From Eutreptiella sp. 'Long Island Sound 2002' (lineage: Eukaryota; Euglenozoa; Euglenophyceae; Eutreptiales; Eutreptiaceae): a DNA stretch of 64,000 nucleotides. Below are positions 56,601-64,000 of this stretch, one piece after another (position 1 is the stretch's first letter; every line of letters begins with the position of its first letter). A program made the position numbers and the translations under genes. The notes beneath the pieces are model-generated. The model saw only the letters and a program-made list of their open reading frames with translations, was not told the origin of the DNA and did no database searches. The DNA lies in the NCBI GenBank assembly GCA_964036045.1, contig OZ038390.1, forward strand, positions 35,395,974 to 35,459,973, in the 5' to 3' direction.

Positions 56601-59132
56601 GCGGACAAGGGTGGGGCAGGGTAGCAGCCCCACGTTGAATAAAGCATTGAACGGTCATATTTGCCATCAGATGAGTCATGGATTGATTTCCCCGAAAATG
56701 AGTAACAATGGGCAGCAGGTTACCTTTTTTGGGTGGGTGCATGCCCTGGAGCCACAGTCTACTAAGGGTGTGTCACTACATTGGGCACATGCCGCGCACA
56801 CACCAGGCATCTTTGAGGCCCAGACCCATGACTAGTGCTGTCCCAAGCGCCATTGAGGGCCACCTGTGCGGCCGTATGTGTCCACCTTTCTCACTTTGGC
56901 AGCCCTGATACACCAGGGGGTATGCAGCCACTTCCATCCTCCTTGCTTCACGGACCTTCATACGGCAGGGTTATGAACGGATTCTGATGCCTGGGGACCC
57001 ATTCGGCAGGAGATATGGAGCCACGTTATGCATTTTATTGCACTATATACAATTTAGCATTCGTAGGCAGGTCCCCATTACCCCCCTATGGACCAGGGGA
57101 GCATGTTCCCCCTTATGTATAGACCACTACCAATACAACCAACACAGCTGCGTCGTAGAGTGATGGTGCGGATGAGGCGTGCTTTGTATTGTAAAAGGCA
57201 CACCACCACCACACGTTGTGGTGAATGTACAGCGAACCTGTGTGCTACATCTATTGACCCACGGACTTGTTGTGGCACTGTCTTTGGCGCACCACCTATG
57301 TCACATTTGTTGTGCCTGGTGTGCTTTGGGGCTTCCCTTTGAGGGAGGGTTGGTTTGGGACGAGAGATTCGGATACTGGCCCAAAAGTAGTGCGCCCGGC
57401 AAACACTCCCTCACTGATGACACTTATTGCCATGGCCCTTTGCTTCACCACCCCCACACGACCATATACCCGACGCCCTTGTACTGCTTGGCTTGTAGGT
57501 CTCTCGCACGTCACTTCCTGAGCATGTGTGAGCACACTAGCCTAGATCGAGCACAGTCCATATCATACTGCCCCACGCTCTATGGTCTGCCCATGAGGGA
57601 GGGGACTGCCTGGCCTTCTGCTATCTACCACTGCCGGCTATGGCCAAGCGCGCCCGAGTTAACCTGAGTTCAGGTGGGAGACCCTTTTGCCTGAAAGGTC
57701 TGTCCTGGTAACAAACCAGCTCATGACGTGTGGAAAGTAGAAGAACCAGGACAAACATCGAACCCGAGGTCGACACCATTAAACATGCGTTCGGTCCTTC
57801 ACTTTGCCTCCTGAGCACTGAATCATTGTCGCATTCGCTGCAGATTCTCCCAGAGACGTAGTTGCAACAGCATCCTTTCGTCCCTGTGGCAAACTCGCTG
57901 GTTTTTCTGTTGGCCAAGGAACTGATGTGGGGAATGGGGGGATATTGCGGCTCATCGGTTTGGTGTCGTGCATGTGGTTTGCTGAGAAGAGGCCGAACCC
58001 TTTGCCTTTGGTAGAACTTGCAGCAAAGTAAGGCCCACAATGTGACTAGGTCAATGGAAACATTCCCATTCAACCATTCGACAGGGGACTTGGCAGGCCC
58101 GCTGCTATGGGCTACAGTCGCGCTCCCAACACGCACAGCCCAGAACACTGTCCAAGGACACCACCTTGACACCGAACCACCCTTGGCACTGCCGCAGAGC
58201 ACAGGCTCCGAGAAAGGGAGGGGCATGCTAGAACAGGGTGGAAGGGGTGTGTGGTGATGCTTTCTGCACTTCAGCCGTGGCGGAACGGCTCGTGCCGCGT
58301 CGGATCCTTGCTGACCATGTTGATTCAGTCGCTCTGTTCGCTGATGTTGCGTTTTGAACGGCGAACGCCCTAAGGGGGCCAGTTGGATAAAAGTAGGCGT
58401 CTGGGTGCGTGTTATCTGGCAGACCTATTTATCCGACTGCCAAACACTGGGCACGTGGAGGTTGTATGGCCCATCAGTCATAGCACGTGCCCCTTGGCCA
58501 AGAGGTCCCGGTTTCAAACCCAAGAGACGGGTAATCAGAAACGCACGGCTGTCCCGGGCGCAAGGGTGTCGGTGACCCGTGAGCCGGAAGTGACACGCAC
58601 TACGAGCAACAATGATAATGAGACCGCTTCGCGGGCTCTCGGAGATCGCCCCAATACTGTACCTCTACCAAACATAGAGTGCCTCCCAGGAGCCCGTGTT
58701 TTCTGTGTGTGGCTGGATGTGGGATATCCACATGAACGACCCTCGGGGTACCTCTCTTCTTGCCTTGAACGTGTCCTGCACCAGCCCCCATCCATCATGT
58801 TCCACCCGTGGCCCACCCCTCTCTTCCTGACCCGCCCCTCTCCATGTCACTCCGATCAATTCTGCCTGGTCCTTCAGTTGCGTGGAAGAGAAGGATATCG
58901 AGGACTTGTTTGCTGTCAAGACAGTGACCGCTGCAATCTCCAACAAGACGCCCGCAGTTTCCGCCCCCAAAAGCGTTCTGGACCCCAAGCGGGCGCAGGT
59001 GCTCCTATTTCCTCTGCGCGTGACCTGCCATTTCAGCAGGTTTAACCGCCAACCGCCAATCGCCACCAACCATGGTTGAACATATGAGCTACACGCGGTC
59101 TTTTTGCAAAACTGCCGTTCCGGAACACTTTT

Positions 59133-59185
<53 letters not shown>

Positions 59186-61568
59186 GGGACCGCCCTCTCT
59201 GTGCTTAGTTGTGTGCTGGCTCGTGTATGTGCGCTCGCGCGCGCGTGTGTGTGGCCTGACGAGAATCTTTACATTCAGCGCCTTTGTAATGCCTGTTTGT
59301 CACGTTCATTGTGTGTGTGTGTCTATCTTTCAGAAAGGCGCCTAGCCTCCATGATTGCTTTATGACTGTGGCCTGACGAGATGGTGGGCGGGCGCGTTGG
59401 TGGGTGGGTGGGTGGGTGGTGGGTAGTCGGTTGGTGGGCGGGCGAGCGGGCGGGCGGGCGGGGCGGGCGGGTGGGCAGGCTCGTGGGTGCGTGGGTCGGT
59501 GGGTGGGTGGGTGGGTGGTCGGTGGCGGGGTGGGTGGGTGGGTGGGTCTGTGGTGTGTGGTGGGTGGTTGGTGGGTGGGTTGGTGGGCGGGGGTGCTGTG
59601 CGGACGGGCGGGCGGGCGCGTGGGTTGGTGGGTGGGTGGGTGTGTGGTCGGTGGTCAGTGTGTGGCCGGCTGGGTTGGCGGGTGGGCGGGCGGGCGGGCG
59701 TTGGTGCGTGGGTGGGTAGGTGTGTGGTGGGTGGTGAGTGGGTGGGGCGGGCGGGCGGGGCGGGGCGGGCGGGGTGGGCGGGTGTGCGTGCGTGCGTGCG
59801 GGAGGGCGGGCGGGTGGGCGGGCGTGGGTGGGTTGATGGGTGGGTGTGTGGTGGGTGGTCGGTGGGCGGGCGGATGGGCGGGGCGGGGCGGGCGGGCGGG
59901 CGGGCGCGTGGGTGTGTGGTGGGTGGTCGGTTGGTGGGCGGGCAGGCGGTCGAGCGGGCGGGTGGGGCGGGCGGGCGGGCAGGCTCGTGGGTGCGTAGGT
60001 CGTTGGGTGGGTGGGTGGTCGGTGGCGGGGTGGGCGGGCGGGCGGGCGGGTCGGGTGGGCACGCGGGCAGAGCGGGTGGGTGGGCACGTGGATGGGTGGG
60101 TGGGTGGGTCTGTGGTGTGTGGTGGGTGGTTGGTGGGTGGGTTGGTGGGCGGGGGTGCTGTGCAGGCGGGCGGGCGGGCGCGTGGGTTGGTGGGTGGGTG
60201 GGTGTGTGGTCGGTGGTCAGTGTGTGGCTGGCTGGGTTGGCGGTCGGGCAGGCGGGCGGGCGGGCGTTAGTGTGTGAGTGGGTAGGTGGGTGGGTGGCTG
60301 TGTGGTGGGTGGTGAGTGGGTGGGCGGGCGGGTAGGCGGGTGGGCGGGGTGGGCGGGCGTGCGCGTGGTGCGTGGCTGGGTGGATTGGTGGGTGGGTGGG
60401 TGGGCGGGCTGGCGGGCGGGGCGGGCGGGCAGGCGCGTGGGTACGTCGATGGGTGGGTGGGTGGGTGGGTGGGGCGGGCGGACGGGCGGGCGCGTGGGTC
60501 GGTTGGTGGGTTGGTGTGTGGTGGGTGGTTGGCGGGCGGGCGGGCGGGGCGTGCGGGCATGCGTGCGTGTGTGCGTGCATGCGTGCGTGCGTGCGGTCGG
60601 GCGGGCGGGCGGGGAAAAGCAGGAAGCAATTGAGGGAAGAGACCATCCAACCATTTACACGATAACCACCTGCAAAGGTGTGCGTGCGGCACATCCCCAG
60701 TGCTTCGCGTAACACAAGACAAAACTTGCTCCTTTCCCTCCTCTACCCCCTCCCTCCCCCCGCTCCAACAACGTCCTGGTGGGTATGGGTGGCTGGGGTA
60801 CCCCAAAATGCCTGCCTCGCGGTGCTCAGCAAAAAGAACCCTTCTGCAAGCTTTTCGTCTGCGGCGCTTTGAGGCCGACTATTTCAGCATCACTCCCTGT
60901 GGAACTCCCCTTTGAAAATGATTTTGTCGCTATTTCCAGACCCGCCACTTGAGCCCCTCACCTGCCGCACTATGCAACCAACTCTTCTTGAGCTCAGGTA
61001 GGGGACACCAGCACCATTGGTGTGGCTGCTGCGTGCAGCCGGGGAGTAGAGCCCGTTGGTGCCGGTGGCATCCTCCCATTCCTCCTCCAGACCACGGGGG
61101 CGTTTGAGGGAGGTCAGGTCGCCCCCCCCCCCCCCCAAGACCCGCAAACCTGCGCCCAGCACTGTTTTTGCGAGGACAGGGCCGGCAACGGCATTTCGAC
61201 CCGTGCTTTCGGAGGTTCATTGATGCGGCTGGCAGCATTTTCTCTGTTTTCGCTTGTGGTGGGTCAACAGGGTTTGTCGACGCACATTTATGTGTTGTCA
61301 GAATTCCACGGGAAATTGAAATATCCCCCCCACCCTCCAACAACAGAAAGCACCCGCCCTGTCCCTCTCCACTCTCCAGACACTCTGGCCATCCGGTATA
61401 CTGTTGCTCCCACGTCGATGCCTCTCGCTGCAGCTTATGGGCATCGTTGTCAAGGGGCTCAAGGTGCCAGTGGATACCCTCAGGGACGGCATTCAGCAGG
61501 CGGACGCCAGACTCGTTCAGCAGGAGCATTTGCAAAACATTTTGAATGTGCTGCCGACGGACGAGGAG
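43418..61568 (+). CDS. Formin (FH1-FH2 actin nucleator), split around ELP3
   Basis: Recognised exons are 43,418-43,710, 58,878-58,998 and 61,434-61,568, joining in frame (phase 2, then 0). The first encodes an FH1 domain (several polyproline tracts of 6-9 Pro, profilin-binding) and the FH2 start [20 protein letters not shown]. The second gives [14 protein letters not shown], ending SVLDPKRAQ; the third gives [20 protein letters not shown], ending [11 protein letters not shown]. Together they match the N-terminal lasso, linker and knob of FH2. A probable fourth exon (61,734-61,810, LYTTEPMSLKTAF) fits the next FH2 segment. The 5' limit is uncertain: 43,418 follows CTCAG, or translation may start at the ATG at 43,427. 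FH2 dimers nucleate and elongate actin filaments processively. The intron 43,711-58,877 holds the whole ELP3 gene. Confidence 0.8.
43775..44035 (+). repeat. Left copy of an inverted repeat flanking ELP3
   Basis: The segment from AGCCGTTCCGCCACGGCTGA to the CATTGACCTAGTCA region is the diverged reverse complement of 58,032-58,290. Shared strings include GCGGCAGTGCCAAGGG, GGTTCGGTGTCAAGGTGGT (one mismatch) and CCCTGTCGAATGGTTGAATG. It begins only 65 bp inside the formin intron. Confidence 0.75.
44036..45797. other. GC-rich interval upstream of ELP3, no gene seen
   Basis: Long overlapping frames on both strands reflect high GC content. No domain was recognised. The ELP3 promoter and 5' UTR presumably lie in the last few hundred bases. 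No TATA box is obvious, and TTGCAG at about 45,756-45,761 could be the acceptor of a 5' UTR intron. Confidence 0.35.
45798..52447 (+). CDS. ELP3: Elongator complex protein 3 (tRNA wobble-uridine modifying subunit)
   Basis: Four phase-0 exons: 45,798-46,421, 47,591-47,824, 49,034-49,408 and 51,992-52,447 (562 aa, close to plant and algal Elp3 proteins). Donors are GTATCG, GTGCTC and GTCTGC, with CAG acceptors. The radical-SAM cluster Cys105-x9-Cys115-x2-Cys118 ([14 protein letters not shown]) is intact. Family blocks follow: [63 protein letters not shown]. The C-terminal GNAT domain has the acetyl-CoA loop QHQGYG (508-513) and YYRKMGY (544-550). Elp3 is the catalytic Elongator subunit that adds the carboxymethyl precursor to U34 of tRNAs. 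ATG at 45,798 is preferred because the product then starts with the expected short basic leader. All key residues are present and no frameshift is seen. The gene sits inside a formin intron. Confidence 0.95.
48569..48894. mobile_element. MITE-like segment between G and C runs in ELP3 intron 2
   Basis: The segment is bounded by about 14 G on the left and about 16 C on the right. Inside these are imperfectly inverted ends (GGTATTTCGGCAGGGGAAATT versus the complement GGTTCGGGTGGGAAATTTTCGG). No coding capacity. Reading it as a small non-autonomous element is inference from the inverted ends alone. Confidence 0.35.
50679..50970. repeat. Two-copy tandem repeat in ELP3 intron 3
   Basis: A block of about 165 bp starting GGTCTGTAGT(T/C)TGT and containing GTAGACACTGT, TTG(T/C)AGA(T/C)GCGAAG(T/C)GAC and CCCAAAATGGT(C/T)TGCTA is repeated at 50,679 and 50,847. 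It is followed by long G runs (50,997-51,006 and 51,020-51,038). No gene in it. Confidence 0.55.
51757..51975 (+). mobile_element. tRNA-derived SINE abutting the ELP3 exon-4 acceptor
   Basis: A 219-bp element with an A box-like TAGTTCAGCTG, a B box GAGTTCGAACCCC and a short pyrimidine-rich TTAC-type tail. It is flanked by a 13-bp direct repeat TCTCACGGCTC(G/A)T at 51,744-51,756 and 51,976-51,988, the target-site duplication. It is homologous throughout to 58,447-58,667 (shared GAGCCGGAAG and surrounding blocks). The right duplication runs directly into the splice acceptor CAG at 51,989-51,991, so insertion occurred within about 15 bp of the 3' splice site. Confidence 0.75.
52448..53613. other. 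Downstream of ELP3: no gene seen
   Basis: GC-rich, with a G run at 52,744-52,760 and repeated CAACAGATGTC motifs at about 53,204, 53,321 and 53,351. The ELP3 3' UTR lies at its left end; no clear AATAAA was found. Confidence 0.35.
53614..54318 (-). CDS. 234-aa unrecognised minus-strand ORF
   Basis: The ORF is open for 234 codons from an ATG at 54,318. The product starts [20 protein letters not shown] and includes [20 protein letters not shown] in the middle and [20 protein letters not shown] near the end. Pro/Ala-rich stretches and high GC content mean the ORF could be chance, but the antisense frame is less protein-like. It may be a retroelement ORF1 remnant within the formin intron. No motif confirms this, and no function is proposed. 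Confidence 0.25.
   Translation of the reverse strand: MVELETDWEGGGHKLENIQITVVEASIGAPLGAGPASVFRGFAPVTHTPAQQAAPQPGIEGTLTRLLAWFPTVPAADAHGTAHVLQLRVFKQKGGARTGMFPHSPLRDQWSWLQGKARAPAGITSLLRNCMTNPPRVHRPPTAAPASESAVAQVVRSALWVGWGAVGGPPAGEVDAGVAWRHTLHDRFGSGRSSISTAQLNPPAHFTIVGIRPADYARGIKPSRTQVARGWTIC
54319..55503. other. Intron interval, no gene seen
   Basis: Only short overlapping frames are present. No repeat family recognised elsewhere in the window occurs here. Confidence 0.35.
55504..55707 (-). pseudogene. RNase H-fold fragment
   Basis: The frame reads [15 protein letters not shown], then [14 protein letters not shown] and [13 protein letters not shown] before a stop. This pattern (NxAExxAA, a beta strand with YTDSQ, then a Trp-containing handle) is that of RNase HI: the second and third catalytic acidic residues, Glu and Asp, are visible. 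The strand with the first Asp and the C-terminal His/Asp part are missing or out of frame. It probably derives from a retroelement, since a cellular RNase H would not be truncated inside an intron. Confidence 0.5.
55841..56392 (-). pseudogene. DDE transposase fragment (DDE_4/Harbinger-like)
   Basis: Within this frame, [18 protein letters not shown] is followed by [20 protein letters not shown] and [12 protein letters not shown]. The order (Phe-Pro, then a beta strand ending in Asp, a Lys-Tyr step, a second strand, then Gly...Asp) matches the first two catalytic Asp positions of DDE_4-type transposases. The third acidic residue is not identifiable, and the frame continues into CA-rich junk after about 55,930. 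It is a fragment, possibly of the same decayed element as the adjacent RNase H-like piece, though those two folds seldom belong to one element. Confidence 0.4.
56393..58031. other. Intron interval with G runs, no gene seen
   Basis: G runs lie at about 56,451-56,463 and 56,513-56,525. Frames such as 57,179-57,667 show no recognisable domain. Confidence 0.35.
58032..58290 (-). repeat. Right copy of the inverted repeat flanking ELP3
   Basis: Reverse-complement partner of 43,775-44,035, roughly 80-85% alike by eye with small indels. It ends about 590 bp before the formin acceptor. The pair lies 14.0 kb apart and brackets ELP3. Confidence 0.75.
58447..58667 (+). mobile_element. Second copy of the tRNA-derived SINE
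   Basis: A 221-bp element aligned end to end with 51,757-51,975. The B box region reads CGGTTTCAAACCC, with shared GAAACGCAC, GGTGTC(G/T)GTGACCC and GAGCCGGAAG blocks. Flanking CCAAACA at 58,440-58,446 and 58,668-58,674 is the probable target-site duplication. It is more diverged than its sibling. It lies 210 bp upstream of the formin FH2 exon. Confidence 0.65.
59044..59182 (+). repeat. Dispersed repeat copy followed by a (CT)n tract
   Basis: 59,044-59,131 repeats the flank seen at 3,651-3,740 (AACCGCCAATCGCCACCAAC, AACATATGAGCTACAC, GTTCCGGAACA). It is followed by about 45 bp of (TC)n ending in TTAGGGACCGCCC, where the 3.4-kb copy has GTTAAGGACCGCCCC beside its left T run. It lies in the formin intron 58,999-61,433. 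Confidence 0.65.
59381..60618 (+). repeat. 1.2-kb G-rich tetranucleotide repeat (GGGT/GGGC)n in a formin intron
   Basis: Nearly continuous imperfect GGGT/GGGC units on the sense strand, with segmental duplications inside it (TGTGGTCGGTGGTCAGTGTGTGGC at about 59,644 and 60,207). All frames are open (VGGWVGG or ARPPAPPAR-type products), which is compositional. Runs of three G every four bases satisfy the G-quadruplex rule many times over, on both the DNA coding strand and the pre-mRNA. Confidence 0.9.
60619..61433. other. Remainder of the formin intron, no gene seen
   Basis: Includes a C run at 61,122-61,136 and the acceptor GCTGCAG ending at 61,433. No exon or element was recognised. Confidence 0.4.
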
Positions 61569-61733
61569 GTGCGTTCGTGTTCTTCTTCCTGTTCAAAGGC
61601 CGCATGGGAATGCGGGCGTGGCCCTATTCGGGGTCCCTGTGGGCCCTCCCCGCCGCATTTCTCAGGGGCTGGAACAAGCCTTGCGGTCTGGAGACGCATG
61701 TGACCCTTGTTTTGAGGTTCCTGTGCTCTGCAG

Positions 61734-61810
61734 GTGTGCGCAAACCGCCTGGATCTCTATACAACGGAACCGATGAGCCTGAAAACAGCCTTTCAAGGGG
61801 CAAAAACAGC
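61734..61810 (+). CDS. Candidate fourth formin FH2 exon
   Basis: It follows acceptor CTCTGCAG, stays open in the phase set by the previous exon, and ends before GTGAAA. The product VCANRLDLYTTEPMSLKTAF fits the FH2 segment in which a Tyr, an acidic-Pro step and an Ala-x-Phe follow the LPTxEE block. The Glu of the usual AEQF string is absent. The alternative is intronic read-through, because the frame closes 3 bp after the donor. Confidence 0.4.
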
Positions 61811-62313
61811 GTGAAAACCACGTGAAGAGGGCCCACAACATGCCTCACATGTGATATTTGATCATTGTGAGTGGTCTCAGTGTCAAAAAAAGTCAGTTTG
61901 TTTTCATTTTCGAACCAGCTGCCAAGCGCCTCCTTTGGCTGTTTCTCAAAGTGGGGGTCGAAGACCAACGGGTGTCGGATGCGGTGGCAAAGCGGCTGCT
62001 GGCGATGGGAACAGCGGTTGGGGACGGTTAATCCGGCGGTTCCGAAACGGGTGGTGTGCGGCTGCGGATGGACGGAAGCGGTTGCAGAGGCACGGGCTCT
62101 GAAATCCGAAGCAGGGGTTGCCTCACCCCACTCAAGCATAGGAGTCTGTTCAAGGCCCTCAGACCTGAGTGTAAGAGCCCCCTTACACCCTTGCAGCCAA
62201 CACCTGCGACACACGGTCCTTGCGAAGCTGTAGCATGGGATATGGGATATGGGTAGTTCCAGGGCTCCCATTGCCTGGCATTCGTGCTGAGGTGGCCTCA
62301 CCCGCACGTTCAG

Positions 62314-62394
62314 GTGGCAGCAGTGGTCGAGCTGAACAATCGCAGTCCCGAAATCCCCCGTGTGTGGGACGTCGCTGAGGAGTTTGTCCTGAAG
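62314..62394 (+). CDS. Candidate later formin exon
   Basis: A 27-codon exon between GTTCAG and GTTGGT (AAG|GTTGGT). Its product VAAVVELNNRSPEIPRVWDV has the shape of the FH2 helix that follows TLLHFL in formins (V-E-x-N-x-x-P-E). The FH2 segment that should come before it (the PRLxxRL and GNYxN blocks) was not found, so either an exon is missing from my reading or this belongs elsewhere. Confidence 0.3.
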
Positions 62395-62719
62395 GTTGGT
62401 GCCCCATGTGATGCATGTATTTTGCAACTTTGATGCGACCCCCCCCCCCAAAAAAAAACACACACACACACTGCCCTGTTGCGTTGCGACTGTGTTTGCA
62501 GCACCTGTGCCCATTGGAAAGAGTGCGTCAGTTCAGGGCGGCCTTCTGCAGGGCCTAGCAGGACACTGGGCCCATGATTTGCAGCAACACAAGAGATAGG
62601 TGTTGTGTCTTACAATTTGCACGCGAATGGAATTGGTTCCCTTGGCGTGCGCGCATACATACCCCGCACGCATGCATGTTTGCACACATGTACAGCACAC
62701 ATAGACACACTCGCAGACA

Positions 62720-62753
<34 letters not shown>

Positions 62754-63934
62754 AACATTGAACCTCCCAGTTTGAGCATTGATTGAAATACTTGGGCGTC
62801 AGATACACACAAATACACACACACACACACAAAACACAACTCAACAGAACAAACACACGGATGCATACACAGATGCACACCAGCACACAGCACACAGACA
62901 CATGAGTGCCACCAGTGCCAATGGGAAACCACCCACGACCGCCACTACCCCTGTCGGACTCCCTTTCAGGGGCAGGTTGAGGACACCTTTTCCAAGGGCC
63001 GAGGGGTGCACTGGACCCTCATACCATTACTGAGGGCAGGGCTTGAAAGTCGCAAAGGTCGCTCCTTCTAGTCAGTTCAGCTACCCAACCACCTACTCCT
63101 TCCATCAACCCCTCCCCCCATGGCCTTGTCATGAGCCACCGTGAAGTCACACATCCTCCATTTACCCTGGATTCCCCGTTTCCCCCCAACCCCAGCGCGG
63201 CACCATGCACAGCACCGCCCGACAGGCAGCCACTGGCACAGGTCACAAAGGAGGCAAGGCACCCGAGCTGGCTCCCTCTGGGCAGACCCTGCGCATCACA
63301 CGCCCTCCTCCTTTGCTTGTGCCTTTGTGTAGTTGTGCCTTGTCCACGTTGTTGCCCTGCACCTGTCATGCCTCTTGCCATGCCTGAAGTGATAGGGGAG
63401 AGGGGGAATGAGGGGGCAGAGATGATCCCTCCGAGGTGGAATGCATCCCCTGGGCTGACATGCAGAAGCGGGGGGTGTAAAGTGTGTGTGTGTGTGGGTG
63501 TGTGTGTGTGTGTGTGTGTGTGCTCGGTGCCATGGCATGTCGCTCTTTGCCAAGTGCTCAGCTCCCCGCCCTTGCTGGTTGCGGGTGCTGCACATTACCT
63601 GGTGGTGCGCCCCCCTGGTTGCCCGCAGCCACGGCCTGGCTAACGTGTTTACGTCACCCCAGTGGCATAGCCCCCCAAGCCGCGGCAGTGCAGCTCACAC
63701 GCTCACGCACACGTACATGTGTGCGTGTGTTTGTATGACTACGAGCGTTTGTTGTGTGTGGTGTGTGCGTGCGCACGCGTGTGTGTGTCTGTGTGTTGTG
63801 CACTTATTCCGCATGTATACCTCATGTATCCAAAAATGTGGTCTCACTCACGTCCCCCGTTACCGCACCGCCCTCCCTGACGTCACCCGAGGCGGATCCC
63901 TACATCCCCACAAGCGCACAGAGATAGACAGACT

Positions 63935-63981
<47 letters not shown>

Positions 63982-64000
63982 ACATGTTGTTGTTGTTGTT
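62395..64000. other. Right end: microsatellites, no further exon recognised
   Basis: (CA)n tracts lie at about 62,458-62,470, 62,726-62,751 and 62,817-62,830, a (GT)n at about 63,482-63,521 and a (CA)n at 63,938-63,975. The window ends in (GTT)n. A good acceptor TTTGCAG near 62,500 precedes HLCPLERVRQFRAAF and a stop, which may be a further formin exon but cannot be confirmed. Confidence 0.4.

Larger units (their letters stand above)
43711..58877 (+). other. 15.2-kb formin intron containing ELP3
   Basis: Donor GTGCCT at 43,711; acceptor CTTCAG ending at 58,877. The split codon AG|T restores an open frame exactly where FH2 homology continues. The intron contains the complete ELP3 gene in the same orientation, an inverted pair of 260-bp repeats near its ends, two SINE copies and transposase fragments. 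Confidence 0.7.

Noticed and set aside
59323-60715. Long open frames on both strands (Val-Gly-Gly-Trp or Ala-Arg-Pro-Pro types)
   Set aside because: Pure composition effect of the GGGT/GGGC repeat inside a formin intron. No start, splice or domain evidence.
1-64000. Dinoflagellate origin, suggested by the LINE style and repeats
   Set aside because: All eight inferred introns use GT donors and the ELP3 sequence is plant-like. Dinoflagellate genes often use GC or GA donors. Not excluded absolutely.

Overview
The window is nuclear DNA from a repeat-rich unicellular eukaryote. Three recognisable genes have canonical GT-AG introns, some over 10 kb long. Between and inside them lie retroelement and DNA-transposon debris, many poly-G/poly-C runs and an 11 kb satellite. 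The lineage cannot be fixed. ELP3 is plant/green-algal in length and motifs, and the cyclase is a single-chain receptor type common in algae and other protists. All eight inferred introns begin GT and end AG, which argues against a typical dinoflagellate. A green alga with a large genome is plausible but unproven.

Layout. 1-3.3 kb: a compact two-ORF element on the minus strand (661-aa putative transposase-like protein, plus the N-terminus of a second charged protein) with five copies of a GC-rich palindrome in its non-coding parts. 3.3-6.7 kb: duplicated repeats and a decayed minus-strand ORF. 6.7-20.8 kb: a receptor-type class III adenylate cyclase on the minus strand in three exons. Its first intron is 11.3 kb and holds LINE fragments, tRNA-like sequence and a 3.3 kb palindrome array with 31 copies of TGGCCGAAATTTCGGCCA arranged as two inverted arms. 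21-28.8 kb: decayed ORFs, a nine-unit tandem repeat and an inverted repeat family, ending in a 200-N gap. 29.0-40.3 kb: pentamer satellite (ATGTG/ATATG) with heptamer islands and higher-order structure. 40.4-41.0 kb: three well-formed exons of an unrecognised plus-strand gene.

43.4-62.4 kb: a formin on the plus strand (FH1 polyproline exon followed by FH2 exons). Its first recognised intron is 15.2 kb and contains the complete four-exon ELP3 gene (Elongator radical-SAM/acetyltransferase subunit) in the same orientation. Diverged inverted copies of a 260-bp repeat sit near both ends of this intron and bracket ELP3. A 220-bp SINE family has one copy abutting the 3' splice site of ELP3 exon 4 and one copy just upstream of a formin exon. 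The next formin intron carries 1.2 kb of G-rich tetranucleotide repeat.

The three conserved genes act in unrelated processes (cAMP signalling, tRNA wobble-uridine modification, actin nucleation), so there is no operon-like logic. The main interest is architectural: nested genes, intron gigantism, and two unrelated families of dispersed perfect palindromes that look like arrays of protein-binding sites belonging to mobile elements.
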